A DNA stretch of 64,000 nt from Polaribacter sejongensis. GTDB taxonomy: Bacteria > Bacteroidota > Bacteroidia > Flavobacteriales > Flavobacteriaceae. The translations under genes and the position numbers were made by a program. Under the pieces are notes generated by a model. It worked only from the letters and a program-made list of their open reading frames with translations. It had not been told where the DNA came from and made no database searches. The DNA is taken from assembly GCF_038024065.1 (NCBI RefSeq), contig NZ_CP150667.1, forward strand, positions 806,001 through 870,000, written 5' to 3'. Position 1 is the stretch's first letter. Every line of letters begins with the position of its first letter. Below are positions 51,677 through 60,888 of this stretch, piece by piece.

Positions 51677-52369
51677 TTAAACTGTTTTAGATACATTTGT
51701 ATATTCATCACTAATAATAAGACCGTCTTTTAAACGTACAATTCTTTTGGTTTGCTCTGCAACTTCCTCCTCGTGCGTAATAACAAACACCGTCATTCCT
51801 TCATTATTAATATCCCTTAACAAATCCATTACAGAATCTGTAGTTGTAGAATCTAATGCTCCTGTTGGCTCATCTGCTAAAACAACTTTTGGTTTTGTAA
51901 CCAAAGCTCTTGCAATGGCAACACGTTGTTTTTGACCTCCAGAAAGTTCATTTGGTAAATGATTAGCCCAATCCTTTAAACCTACTTTTTCTAAGTATTC
52001 TAAGGCTTTTTCTAAACGTTCTTTTCTTGCTATTCCTTTATAATACAAAGGCAATGCAACATTTTCTAAAGCTGTCTTATATGAGATTAGATTAAAAGAC
52101 TGAAAAATAAATCCTAAAAATTTATTTCTAAGAATTGCTGCTTTTTTCTCATTTAAGTTCTTTATTAATTGTCCGTTTAGGTAATAATCACCTTCATCAT
52201 GTTCATCTAATAAACCAACAATGTTTAATAAAGTAGATTTACCAGAACCAGAAGATCCCATAATAGAAACAAATTCGCCTTCTTTTATATGTAAATCGAT
52301 ACCTTTTAAAACATGTAGAGAATCTTTACCTATCGGGTAAGATTTGTGTAGTTTTTCTATTCTAATCAT
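51677..52369 (-). CDS. MacB/LolD-type ABC transporter ATP-binding protein
   Basis: A 230-residue ATPase that energises the two permeases downstream. It has Walker A GSSGSGKSTLL near 38-48, the Q-loop in FIFQSFNLI, the signature LSGGQKQRVAIARAL, Walker B VVLADEPTGALDS and the switch His in FVITHEEEVA. This is the LolD/MacB cassette type. First gene of the four-gene operon ATPase-permease-permease-adaptor. Confidence 0.93.
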   Translation of the reverse strand: MIRIEKLHKSYPIGKDSLHVLKGIDLHIKEGEFVSIMGSSGSGKSTLLNIVGLLDEHDEGDYYLNGQLIKNLNEKKAAILRNKFLGFIFQSFNLISYKTALENVALPLYYKGIARKERLEKALEYLEKVGLKDWANHLPNELSGGQKQRVAIARALVTKPKVVLADEPTGALDSTTTDSVMDLLRDINNEGMTVFVITHEEEVAEQTKRIVRLKDGLIISDEYTNVSKTV

Positions 52370-52531
52370 TGGTTGGTTAATTTTAAGCTAAAATATTTAA
52401 AGTAAAAATCTTTACATAAAATAAAGCGTTATTTACTCGAATACTAACATAAGACGTCTCATTAAAAAAAATGTTACAAGAAAATTAACTTTTTTTTAAA
52501 ACATTTAAAGATACCTGTATTTTCTTTAAAA

Positions 52532-52558
52532 CAAAACTACTTTAGAAACCATTATCAA
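52532..52558 (-). promoter_or_regulatory. Possible promoter of the efflux operon
   Basis: On the minus strand TTG (52558-52556), a 16-nt spacer and TAGTTTTG (52539-52532) match the same spacing as the btuB promoter. It would give a leader of about 155 nt before the ATPase ATG, which is long, so this is tentative. Confidence 0.4.
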
Positions 52559-52586
52559 TTTTTATCTGTTTCGAAAAAAGATAAAG

Positions 52587-52594
52587 TATCTTTG
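52587..52594 (+). promoter_or_regulatory. Probable promoter box of the DCC-protein gene
   Basis: TATCTTTG matches TAnnTTTG 25 bp before the ATG at 52620. Only an imperfect -33 (TTTCG) is seen at the expected distance. Confidence 0.5.
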
Positions 52595-52619
52595 TTTTCT
52601 TTAATATTGAAATGCTAAA

Positions 52620-53036
52620 ATGATTGATTTACCAAAAAACAAAAAGGTTATTTTATTTGATGGTTTTTGTAATTTATGTAACGATTCTGTCTTAAAAGTA
52701 ATTAAATACGATACTAAAAACATCTTTTTATTTACAGCCTTACAGTCTGATAAAGGGAAAGAAATTATCAATCAGCTAGGAATTGACATTACTAAGATTG
52801 ATTCTATTGTTTTGTATGAACCTGGTGTTTCTTATGAAGTAAAATCTACTGCAGCTTTAAAAATAATGAATGACTTTGGAGGAATTTGGAGTTTAAGTCA
52901 AATCTTTTTATTCTTACCAGAAGGATTTAGAAATTATGTTTACGATTATATTGCTAAAAACCGTTACAAATGGTTTGGTAAAAAAGAAACGTGCATGATT
53001 CCGACACCTGAATTAAATGCGAAATTTTTAGATTAA
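52620..53036 (+). CDS. DCC-family thiol-disulfide oxidoreductase-like protein (DUF393)
   Basis: A 138-residue protein with the defining DCC motif near the N-terminus: VILFDGFCNLCNDSVLKVI, residues Asp14 and the CxxC pair (Cys17, Cys20). A second conserved segment is LFTALQSDKGKEII, and the C-terminus has FGGIWSLSQIFLFLPEGFR with YDYIAKNRYKWFGK, all as in this family. The redox role is presumed from the CxxC motif and thioredoxin-like fold; the partner is unknown. It is followed 1 bp later by a small membrane-protein gene and is probably the first gene of a short operon. Confidence 0.9.
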   Translation: MIDLPKNKKVILFDGFCNLCNDSVLKVIKYDTKNIFLFTALQSDKGKEIINQLGIDITKIDSIVLYEPGVSYEVKSTAALKIMNDFGGIWSLSQIFLFLPEGFRNYVYDYIAKNRYKWFGKKETCMIPTPELNAKFLD

Positions 53037-53037
53037 A

Positions 53038-53313
53038 ATGAACGCGGTTTTATCAATTAAATATTCATTATTCTCTTTTGTATTCACAATAGCTATTGCT
53101 ATTTTGTCTGTATATATGAATGATGACAATTCTTATATTATTTCAAATTTAGTAGGAATTCTGGCTTTTGTAATTCTAATTTTATCAATTATAGGATTAT
53201 TAAAAGCTATAAAAAGCATTAAGGAATCCAAAAAGTTTCAAGTATTTATTGCTTTCTTACTAAATATATTTTTTTTAACCTTATACTCCTATTTAATAAT
53301 ATCAAACTCTTAA
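53038..53313 (+). CDS. Small membrane protein with three helices
   Basis: A 91-residue hydrophobic protein with three predicted membrane helices (about 8-24, 32-55 and 69-88) and a short basic loop KAIKSIKESKKF. No family is recognised. The ATG follows the DCC gene stop by 1 bp and the HAD gene starts 7 bp after its stop, so it is embedded in an operon, which supports it as real. Confidence 0.7.
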   Translation: MNAVLSIKYSLFSFVFTIAIAILSVYMNDDNSYIISNLVGILAFVILILSIIGLLKAIKSIKESKKFQVFIAFLLNIFFLTLYSYLIISNS

Positions 53314-53320
53314 TAGAAAC

Positions 53321-53977
53321 ATGAACGTACCAAAAGAAATAAAATGTGTCATTTTTGACATGGACGGCGTAATTATAGATTCAGAAGAAATTCATAAAAA
53401 AGCGTATTATGAAACCTTTACTTCTATTGGCGTAACTGTTTCTGACGATTTATACAAAACCTTAACAGGTTCTTCTACCATTAATGCCTTTCAGAAATTA
53501 GTAGCACATTTTAACTTAGATTTAGACCCAGAAGAATTGGTTTTAAATAAAAGAAAACGATATGTAAATTTCTTTGAAAACGACCCAACATTACATTTGG
53601 TAAAAGGTGTAGAAGAATTGATAAAACATTGTCATAAAAAAGGTTTGACTTTAATTTTAGCTTCTTCTTCTGCAATGGTTAATATTGACAGAGTTTTTAA
53701 TCGATTTGATTTAAATCCATATTTTACGGCAAAAATTAGTGGAGCCGATTTAACAGAATCGAAACCAAACCCAGAAATCTTTAACAAAGCAGCTATTTTA
53801 GGAAATACGCCTAAAGAAAATTGTGTGGTTATAGAAGATTCAGATAACGGTGTTAAAGCAGCTAATGATGCAGGTATTTTTGTATTCGGTTACAGAAACC
53901 CAATGGCTGAAGATCAATCTTTAAAAAATGCCGATTTTATAGTTAATAATTTTAAAAGGTTACACAAGATATTGTAA
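53321..53977 (+). CDS. HAD-superfamily hydrolase, beta-phosphoglucomutase-like
   Basis: A 218-residue phosphatase or phosphomutase of HAD subfamily IA. Motif I is VIFDMDGVIIDSE (nucleophile Asp13, acid/base Asp15), motif II LILASSSAM, the Lys of motif III in ESKPNPEIF and motif IV VIEDSDNGVKAA with the metal-binding Asp pair. The cap domain lies in between (about 18-85). The substrate is uncertain: pseudouridine 5'-phosphatase-like or sugar-phosphate specificities are both possible. Third gene of the DCC operon. Confidence 0.9.
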   Translation: MNVPKEIKCVIFDMDGVIIDSEEIHKKAYYETFTSIGVTVSDDLYKTLTGSSTINAFQKLVAHFNLDLDPEELVLNKRKRYVNFFENDPTLHLVKGVEELIKHCHKKGLTLILASSSAMVNIDRVFNRFDLNPYFTAKISGADLTESKPNPEIFNKAAILGNTPKENCVVIEDSDNGVKAANDAGIFVFGYRNPMAEDQSLKNADFIVNNFKRLHKIL

Positions 53978-54093
53978 CGAATATTAGGTGTTTTAACTAT
54001 TGATTGTTTAAGTATAATAAACGTACTTAGCTCGTTTGTGATAGTTGGAGTTGAAATGTCATTATAATATAATAGTGGTAATAATTAAAAAAA

Positions 54094-54666
54094 ATGGAAA
54101 ATCTTATAAATTATGCCATTCAATACGGTTTATCAGAAAATTTAATTCAAGAGATAATTTCGAATGGTAAGAAAATTGAAATCAAAAAAAACGAAAACAT
54201 TCTTAATGTTGGAGAGCATAGTAAATATATTTATATAGTAATTAAGGGTGGGTTTGTAAGTCAGTATTTTGATGATCATAAGTCAAAATTTAGAACAACA
54301 GCGTTCCACATTGATAATTATCATCCATTTATGACACAACCAGAAAGTTATTTTTCTAAAGAGTCTTCTGATACGCAAATAAAAGCTTTCAAAAACTCTG
54401 AAGTAATTGGATTTCATAGCAGTGCATTAGAAAAGTTAAGTGCGAAACATAAAATTTTTGACGAATTCTGTAACACGCATATTATAGGTGCTCTTATTTT
54501 TATAAATCAAATAAAGTCGAAATTAATAGGTCTCCCAAAAGATAAATTATACAATTATCTTCTTGAAGAACACAATCCAATTACTAAAAATGTTCCTTCT
54601 AAGTACATCGCTGAATTTATAGGTGTTACTCCCCAATGGCTAAGTAAAATAAAACGTACTAGTTAA
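54094..54666 (+). CDS. Crp/Fnr-family transcription regulator
   Basis: A 190-residue regulator with an N-terminal cyclic-nucleotide-binding-type beta roll (about 20-110: ILNVGEHSKYIYIVIKGGFV) and a C-terminal winged helix whose recognition region is VPSKYIAEFIGVTPQWLSKI. The effector is unknown, and the phosphate-binding Arg/Ser signature of cAMP receptors is not evident, as in many Bacteroidota members. It stands alone, 116 bp after the HAD gene, and is followed by a gene-free stretch of 533 bp. Confidence 0.88.
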   Translation: MENLINYAIQYGLSENLIQEIISNGKKIEIKKNENILNVGEHSKYIYIVIKGGFVSQYFDDHKSKFRTTAFHIDNYHPFMTQPESYFSKESSDTQIKAFKNSEVIGFHSSALEKLSAKHKIFDEFCNTHIIGALIFINQIKSKLIGLPKDKLYNYLLEEHNPITKNVPSKYIAEFIGVTPQWLSKIKRTS

Positions 54667-55079
54667 AACATGAAATTAGTTTCATAAAATTCGAATCAGT
54701 TATATTTATTTTTGCGGTATACAAGAACTATAAATTTAATTTGTTTCAAATTGGCATGAAAAATAAAATTAGCTTCATAATTACAACACTTCCATTTTAT
54801 TCAATCAAAATTTAGCAAAACTTAGTGACTATTTAATTTTTGTTTATGATGATCCTAAAAGTGAATACAGATATGAATATTCACTTTTTTAAGAAAAAAA
54901 CTATTGTTGAAGAAGATTTAATTGCGGCATCAGTTGGTAATAGATTTAAATTCAAACTTGTAAAAATGTTTACAAGTATTGATCCGACATACTTTAGATT
55001 TACAGGAAAAGCACACCAGTAACAAAACGGTTTGGGAATTAATGTATTTTGAGCCCCTTTGGGTAAATATAAATAACGT
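54667..55079. other. Gene-poor spacer with possible degenerate coding remnants
   Basis: No credible gene is seen. A 60-codon open frame (54840-55022, containing KKTIVEEDLIAASVGNRFKF) has no recognisable family, and neighbouring frames carry similar short fragments, so this may be decayed coding DNA. The spacer ends at the first of two direct repeats that bracket the CrtC-like gene. Confidence 0.4.
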
Positions 55080-55112
55080 ACTGCCCACAATGTATAAAAA
55101 TATAGAGCTTTT
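55080..55112 (+). repeat. Direct repeat bracketing the CrtC-like gene, left copy
   Basis: ACTGCCCACAATGTATAAAA followed by ATATAGAGCTTTT. It matches the right copy at 56336-56370 apart from an AT insertion and a few substitutions. Around it CTGCC (55081-55085) pairs with GGCAG (55132-55136) and TAGAG with CTCTA, so the site could fold into an imperfect hairpin, as recombination sites of gene cassettes do. Confidence 0.7.
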
Positions 55113-55199
55113 CCTCTATTCAATAACTTAAGGCAGCAAATCTAAAAATTAATGTATTAAAAGATGAAATTATTAAGAACCTATTAAAAGCTAAATATT

Positions 55200-56177
55200 A
55201 TGGAAAAAAAAGATATTAATTACACAAAAGCAGATGCAACTCATATTGTTTTCCCTGTAACAAACAAAGAAGAACATTTTGATTGGTGGTACTTTGATGC
55301 ACATTTTGACAATGGAGATCATTTTGTAGTAATGTATTCTCTTAATGACACTAGACTAAACCCAAGACAACCGTCTGTTAGATTAAATATATATCCACAC
55401 GGACAACCAGAGGTTAGTAAAATAAAATTATACAAAGAGGAAGATGTGTCTATTAGTTATGAAAAGTGTGATGTTACACTTGGTGAAGAATATTGTAAAG
55501 ATTGTGGAGATTACTACGAGTTTTACACTATGATTGATGGATACGGTGCTAAATTAAAATTAAAGAAAAAGAATCATCCATTTACAACAGAAGGATATCC
55601 AGTTCCAATGCACTGGACAGTAGCTGTACCATCTGGACCAATAAAAGGAGAATTATACAAAGGTGGAAAAGCTATTAAAGTTAAGGGTATTGGATATCAT
55701 GACCATAACTGGGGAGAGAAAAGATTAGCAGGTGCGTTTAAAAATTGGTATTGGGGAAAAATTCATACTCCAGACATCTCAATTGATTATTCAATTATGA
55801 TAGGTTTAGATGGTAAAATTGTTAATCCTTTGGCATTAGTTACGGATGAAGAGCACTTGATAATGGCACCTACTGATCCATTTGATAACCCAAATGACAC
55901 AAGTAAAATAGAGGCTGTTATTAATGCGACTATGACAGAAGAAACAATGGGATATACCTTTGCTAAAGACTTTACATTAAAAGGATCAAAAGATGATTTT
56001 AGTTTTATAGCAAATATCAAATTGGATAAGATTGTAATGATAGAAAAATCTAAAATAGATAAAGGAGAAGACGCTTATAGATATCTTGCAAAAGAAGAAT
56101 TAATTGTAACTAGAAGTGGTAACACCAAAACATATCATACAGATGGTTTACATGAAATAGTCTATTTAAACTCATAG
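55200..56177 (+). CDS. CrtC/AttH-type lipocalin-family protein
   Basis: A 325-residue soluble protein with the double-lipocalin layout of carotenoid 1,2-hydratase (CrtC)/AttH-like proteins. The N-terminal signature is HFDWWYFDAHFDNGDHFVV (26-44); the second is IGYHDHNWGEKRL (164-176), followed by NWYWGKIH; these correspond to the conserved WWYFDA and YHDHNWG elements of the family. Members include carotenoid hydratases and, in fungi, Diels-Alder cyclases. No carotenoid genes are nearby, so the substrate is open. It has no signal peptide. It is the only gene between two direct repeats and ends at its own terminator, suggesting an acquired single-gene cassette. Confidence 0.78.
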   Translation: MEKKDINYTKADATHIVFPVTNKEEHFDWWYFDAHFDNGDHFVVMYSLNDTRLNPRQPSVRLNIYPHGQPEVSKIKLYKEEDVSISYEKCDVTLGEEYCKDCGDYYEFYTMIDGYGAKLKLKKKNHPFTTEGYPVPMHWTVAVPSGPIKGELYKGGKAIKVKGIGYHDHNWGEKRLAGAFKNWYWGKIHTPDISIDYSIMIGLDGKIVNPLALVTDEEHLIMAPTDPFDNPNDTSKIEAVINATMTEETMGYTFAKDFTLKGSKDDFSFIANIKLDKIVMIEKSKIDKGEDAYRYLAKEELIVTRSGNTKTYHTDGLHEIVYLNS

Positions 56178-56210
56178 AAGTATATTATTATATTGAAACA
56201 ATTACTAGTA

Positions 56211-56245
56211 TAATCCTTTCATTTTTTATGAAAGGATTATTTTTT
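56211..56245 (+). terminator. Terminator of the CrtC-like gene
   Basis: Perfect 12-bp stem TAATCCTTTCAT / ATGAAAGGATTA with a short loop, followed by TTTTTTA. Confidence 0.87.
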
Positions 56246-56335
56246 AAAATTCTATAAAATATAAAAACACTATTATAAACAAAATTATATTTGAAAGAAA
56301 AACCTAATAAAAATAATAACTAGAAGAATAAAACA

Positions 56336-56370
56336 ACTGCTAATAATGTATATAAAAATATAGGGCTCTT
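56336..56370 (+). repeat. Direct repeat bracketing the CrtC-like gene, right copy
   Basis: ACTGCTAATAATGTATATAA followed by AAATATAGGGCTCTT, the counterpart of the copy at 55080-55112, in the same orientation and 1256 bp away. The remaining 56371-56598, up to the end of the polysaccharide cluster, is AT-rich and shows nothing else. Confidence 0.7.
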
Positions 56371-56598
56371 GTGTTAACTCCAAAGTTAATTATGTTTACA
56401 AAGTCCAGTAAATATAAAATTAACCATTTAACCGAAAAGAAAAATATTTATATTTAGCTAAGTTATAATTAGAAACGATAGCGCTTCTTCTCAGATGCTA
56501 AACATTATTAAAAAAACAAAAAAATATTCAATTCTAGACAACCAATTTAATATTGGCTAATCCTCTAAGAAATAAATTATTCTTCTAGTATAGTTCAT

Positions 56599-58944
56599 TT
56601 ATCCTCTTTTCCACCAAGACTTCTTAACCTCAGCTTCTCCATAACCATATCCGTAACTATAACCATAACCATACTCTGCCTCTACATCATTCAATAAAAC
56701 GGTCATATTAGGTAAACGTTTATCTTTATATAATTTTGCAGGTATTTCTAACAAACGTTTGTCTAAATAATTGGCTCTAATTGTATAAATAAATAAATCT
56801 GCACCTCTACCTAATAACATGGTATCTGTTACTAATTTTACCGGAGCAGTATCAACAATTACAAAATCGTAATGTTCCTTTCCATACGCTAAAAGATCTT
56901 CAAAACGTCCGTTACTTAATAATTCCGAAGGGTTTGGTGCTATTACACCAGAGTGCAATACATCAATATTAAGTGCCTCTACATGTTCTATTACATCAGG
57001 AACTTTTAACGAATTATCTGTTAAATAATGGGTAATTCCTTTTCCTAATTTTATACCTAAATATTCTTCTAAACGAGGTTTTCTAATATCTGCACCAATT
57101 AATAATACTTTCTTGTTTGATAAAGCCAATACTGCAGATAAATTTACAGAAATAAAAGTTTTTCCTTCACTCGGTAATGTAGAAGTTATAAAAATAGTTT
57201 TTCCACCTTCTTTAATTCCAGCTCCAGAAAGCATAAAATCTAAGTTTGTACGAATCATCCTAAAAGATTCAGACAAACCACTTCTATCATCTTTCTGAAT
57301 TACTTTACTAGTATCCTTTGTTTTTGGAATTTCTCCCATTAAAGGTGCTTTTACAATAGATTCTACTTCTTTGGTGTTGTGTACCTTATTATCTAATAAA
57401 AATAACACATAAATAATTGCAAATGGTATTGCTAAACCTAACGAAATAGCAATCAAATACACCACTTTCCCTTTAGCGTTTATTGGGCTATCACTACCTC
57501 TTGCGGTATCAATTACTTTTGCATTAGGTACTGTAACTGCAAGTGAAATTGCATTTTCTTCTCTCTTTTGTAATAAGTACAGATATAATGTTTCTATAAT
57601 CTGTTGTTGTCTTTCAATATCTCTAAACTCTCTGTCTTGTTTAGGTACAGAAGACATTCTATAGCCTACTTTACTTTCTGCTTTTTCGGCATCAATTAAA
57701 GAAATACTTAAAGATGATTTTAAGTTTACCAAACTTTGATAAATACTACCTCGTAACTGAGCGATTTGAGAGTTTAAATTAACAATTACTGGGTTTTTAA
57801 GACTAGATCCCTTTAAAATTCTATTACGTTCTAGAATTAACTCATTGTACTGAATACTGTTACCGTCTAAATTACCATCATTTAAACCTAAATTAGCAGG
57901 AATTAAATTTTCTTTATTTTCAGTGATATAAGACATTACATAATCAGTTAATCTAATCTGCGTATTTAAATCTACAATTTTCTTTTCTAATTCTGCATTA
58001 TTTTCTAATACTATAGCTGCTTCTGCAGGAATACCTGTCAATCTGTTATTAGACTTAAAATCTTCTACACCTTTATCTACAGCAGATAAGTCTTTTTCTA
58101 TAACAGCCAACCTCTCATCAATAAAAGTACGAGTATTATTACCTATTAAATTTTTACCAGCAACAGCATCTTCATTATACTGTCTTACTAATCCATCTAA
58201 AATAGCGGTTGATTTTTCTTTATTTTGGGATATTAAACTAAGTTCTAATAAGCTAGATTTTTCAAACATTAAACCTACTTGAAGCGCTCCTCTTAAACCT
58301 TCAACAACATTTTTTAATGCAGATATTCTAACCGTTATGGTTTCATTTATATTCTTAATTTCTGTTTTTGTAGGTGTTATCGTTATCTTACCAAATACGG
58401 TACTTACACTCTCGCCAAACACATGTTTCTTAACACTTTCATCTTCTGAAATAAGCTCAAATTTAGATGCAGATAGTACATGAATTTTAAATGTAGTATT
58501 TAAATCATATACTTTTTCTTTAGAAAAAAAAGTGATTTTAAAAGGTACTTCTGTATCATACAATTCTGTAATACGCCCTCTATCTTCTTTGTAAAATGTA
58601 GTATAGACTCCTAATTCTTTTACAACACGCTCCATAAGCGTGTACGATTTTAAAATACCTATTTCATTGTCTATCGATTTTTTTCCTCCTCCTATTAAAC
58701 CTAAATCTTCAAAGGCAGAAAGCTCACTAGATAAGCCACCATTACTATCGTCATCAATTAAAATTGTTGTTGCTACTCTATATTGGCTTGGTGTATAATA
58801 AGAATACGCATATGCTATTCCTAATGCTACTATTACAGTAAAAACAAACCATTTCCAATGAAATAAATATTTTTCTAACTGTTCTCTTATATTTATAGGT
58901 TCTTCTTCCTGAAAAATATAATTTAAAGGGTTCTCTTGTTGCAT
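56599..58944 (-). CDS. Wzc-like polysaccharide co-polymerase / tyrosine autokinase
   Basis: A 781-residue inner-membrane protein that controls chain length and export of capsule or exopolysaccharide. It has an N-terminal helix (about 33-52), a Wzz-type periplasmic domain with long coiled coils (about 260-470), a second helix (about 495-515) and a cytoplasmic BY-kinase domain with Walker A STLPSEGKTFISVNLS, Walker A' VLLIGADIRKPRLEEYLG and Walker B DFVIVDTAP. The C-terminus has a Tyr-rich cluster (six Tyr in EYGYGYSYGYGYGE), the autophosphorylation tail. It is adjacent to the Wza-like exporter, 14 bp away. Confidence 0.93.
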   Translation of the reverse strand: MQQENPLNYIFQEEEPINIREQLEKYLFHWKWFVFTVIVALGIAYAYSYYTPSQYRVATTILIDDDSNGGLSSELSAFEDLGLIGGGKKSIDNEIGILKSYTLMERVVKELGVYTTFYKEDRGRITELYDTEVPFKITFFSKEKVYDLNTTFKIHVLSASKFELISEDESVKKHVFGESVSTVFGKITITPTKTEIKNINETITVRISALKNVVEGLRGALQVGLMFEKSSLLELSLISQNKEKSTAILDGLVRQYNEDAVAGKNLIGNNTRTFIDERLAVIEKDLSAVDKGVEDFKSNNRLTGIPAEAAIVLENNAELEKKIVDLNTQIRLTDYVMSYITENKENLIPANLGLNDGNLDGNSIQYNELILERNRILKGSSLKNPVIVNLNSQIAQLRGSIYQSLVNLKSSLSISLIDAEKAESKVGYRMSSVPKQDREFRDIERQQQIIETLYLYLLQKREENAISLAVTVPNAKVIDTARGSDSPINAKGKVVYLIAISLGLAIPFAIIYVLFLLDNKVHNTKEVESIVKAPLMGEIPKTKDTSKVIQKDDRSGLSESFRMIRTNLDFMLSGAGIKEGGKTIFITSTLPSEGKTFISVNLSAVLALSNKKVLLIGADIRKPRLEEYLGIKLGKGITHYLTDNSLKVPDVIEHVEALNIDVLHSGVIAPNPSELLSNGRFEDLLAYGKEHYDFVIVDTAPVKLVTDTMLLGRGADLFIYTIRANYLDKRLLEIPAKLYKDKRLPNMTVLLNDVEAEYGYGYSYGYGYGEAEVKKSWWKRG

Positions 58945-58958
58945 AATTTAAAAAATAG

Positions 58959-59714
58959 TTATTGTATTAAAATGGCAATAATTGATATAAACGTGGCAAT
59001 TGAAGTAAATATAACACTCGTATTTGCCCCTATACCAGAAGAGTTAATCTTACTTTTATTTGGTTCTACATAAATAAGATCGTTTTGTGACAAGTAGTAA
59101 TATGGAGAATTAAACAGGGCTTTATTAGTAATATCTATAGGTATAAAAACACGTTCTCCATCTCGCTCTCTTATTAATGTGATATCTCTATTTCCATTAA
59201 TTGTTAAATCGCCAGCTAAACCTAAAGCCTCTACAATGGTGATCCGTTGATTTTGAATTTGATATGTACCAGGTTTATTAACCTCACCCAAAACAGTTAC
59301 TTTAAAATTGATGGTGCTAATATTTATAATAGGATTAGATATATATTCTGCCAATTTTGTATGTAAAAACTCACTTAATTCGTTAGTTGTCATCCCTGTT
59401 ACTTTTAAAACACCTAATACCGGAAATTTAATTTCTCCACTAGCATTTACTAAATAAGGTAATGGTTTTGCACTTCCAATTGAATTATCTAAAATTGGAG
59501 TTTCATAAATATTAAAAGGTAAAACTGCTTCTGCATTTGCTGCAGATACATTAATATTTAATAAATCATCTTTTTGAATAGTAGGTTCATATTGTTGTAA
59601 TCTACTATTTACTATCACCTTTTTTTTATCTCCGAAATACACAATCTTTTTTTTAGAAACACATGATGTGACTAAAAATAAAAGCAATACAGATGTTACA
59701 TATAGATACTTCAT
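58959..59714 (-). CDS. Wza-like polysaccharide export lipoprotein
   Basis: A 251-residue outer-membrane export protein. The signal peptide ends in the lipobox LVTSC (Cys18). The Poly_export domain follows (YEPTIQKDDLLNINV, about 43-57; GEIKFPVLGVLKVTGMT, about 89-105) and the SLBB domain (VTVLGEVNKPGTYQI and RITIVEALGLAGDL). A C-terminal hydrophobic segment (IFTSIATFISIIAILIQ) could be the amphipathic helix forming the outer-membrane pore or a membrane helix. It works with the kinase gene just downstream. Confidence 0.92.
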   Translation of the reverse strand: MKYLYVTSVLLLFLVTSCVSKKKIVYFGDKKKVIVNSRLQQYEPTIQKDDLLNINVSAANAEAVLPFNIYETPILDNSIGSAKPLPYLVNASGEIKFPVLGVLKVTGMTTNELSEFLHTKLAEYISNPIINISTINFKVTVLGEVNKPGTYQIQNQRITIVEALGLAGDLTINGNRDITLIRERDGERVFIPIDITNKALFNSPYYYLSQNDLIYVEPNKSKINSSGIGANTSVIFTSIATFISIIAILIQ

Positions 59715-59766
59715 TTTTTTTATAGATATTTAATTATTGATAAAATTCTTTTTTACAGTTATTATA

Positions 59767-60876
59767 TTATACTTTCTCTTCTTTAATTTTTAAACGCTCC
59801 GTATTAATACTACTTTTTAGTCTATAAAAAAGCAATAAAAACAATCCGAAAGCCAAGACAAACACTCCTAACATTTGAAAACTATTTAAGTAAGTTCCTA
59901 ATTTTATGATAAAGATTACAAACAGGTAATTAATAAGACCTAATAACATAGTTGCCTTAAAGTGAGACATACCAAAATCTATTAAAACATGGTGAGAATG
60001 GTTTCTGTCTGGATAAAACGGACTTTTCTTTTGCAGTAAACGAACTCCAATTACTCTTAACAAATCGAACAAAGGAATACATAAAATAGCCATTAAAACA
60101 AAAAAGCCATTTTCTGGTTTAAATGTAAAATGACTATACATACTAATATCTATCGCCATAAATCTTAAAGACAAAAAAGCAATACAAAAACCTATTAACA
60201 AAGAGCCTGTATCTCCCATAAAGATTTTTTTCTTGGTGGAAAAATTAAAAAATAAATAGGCCAATAACATCCCTATAAAACTTAAACAGATTAAATAATA
60301 GAAAAACAAACTAATAGCATAAAATATTAAGCTAAATACACTAAAAATTATAATGGCAATAATAGACGCCAAACCATCTATACCATCAATTAAATTATAG
60401 GCATTTATAATTGTTAAGACCAATAAAGTACTAGCAATATATACGAGCCATAATGGTATTTCATAAATCCCCAAAAAACCATATAAATTATTTCCTTCTA
60501 AAGCATTATGAAAAAACAAAAATAATACCGCTAATGCCTCCATAAATAACTTGGCTTTTGGAGAAGAAACTACTAAATCATCTTTAGCACCTACCATAAA
60601 TATTAATGTAGTACTTGCTATTAAATTTAAACCAATATTCTCTGTATCGAAATGTTGAATAAAAAACAGTGTTAAAATTAAGGTTATAAAAAAGGCAACT
60701 CCCGCCATTGTAGGTGTTGCTCCTTTATGAGAACTACGCTCATTGGGTTTTTCATTTAAATTACGTGTTATAATTACCCAACTAATTTTAGGTATTATAT
60801 AATAAACTAATAAAAGTGAATTGATGACAGCTAATATGCTTACCACCGTCAAGTTAGATAAAAGTTGTTGCAGCAT
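59767..60876 (-). CDS. WecA/MraY-type glycosyl-1-phosphate transferase
   Basis: A 369-residue polytopic membrane enzyme that starts polysaccharide synthesis by transferring a sugar-1-phosphate (usually GlcNAc-1-P) to undecaprenyl phosphate. The family motifs are VGAKDDLVVSSPKAK, AYNLIDGIDGLASI (catalytic Asp in the NxxNxxDGxDGL motif), MGDTGSLLIGF and the C-terminal loop RNHSHHVLIDFGMSH. About ten to eleven membrane helices are visible. It lies between the exporter and a WecG-type transferase, the usual next enzyme. Confidence 0.92.
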   Translation of the reverse strand: MLQQLLSNLTVVSILAVINSLLLVYYIIPKISWVIITRNLNEKPNERSSHKGATPTMAGVAFFITLILTLFFIQHFDTENIGLNLIASTTLIFMVGAKDDLVVSSPKAKLFMEALAVLFLFFHNALEGNNLYGFLGIYEIPLWLVYIASTLLVLTIINAYNLIDGIDGLASIIAIIIFSVFSLIFYAISLFFYYLICLSFIGMLLAYLFFNFSTKKKIFMGDTGSLLIGFCIAFLSLRFMAIDISMYSHFTFKPENGFFVLMAILCIPLFDLLRVIGVRLLQKKSPFYPDRNHSHHVLIDFGMSHFKATMLLGLINYLFVIFIIKLGTYLNSFQMLGVFVLAFGLFLLLFYRLKSSINTERLKIKEEKV

Positions 60877-60888
60877 TTTTAGTAGGTT

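Noticed and set aside
54840..55022. 60-codon open frame after the Crp/Fnr gene
   Set aside because: No recognisable family, no clear start context, and comparable fragments in other frames; treated as spacer or decayed DNA.
56336..56370. Repeats around the CrtC-like gene called as classical attC sites
   Set aside because: They lack the standard attC core sequences and no integron integrase is in the window; only direct-repeat bracketing is claimed.
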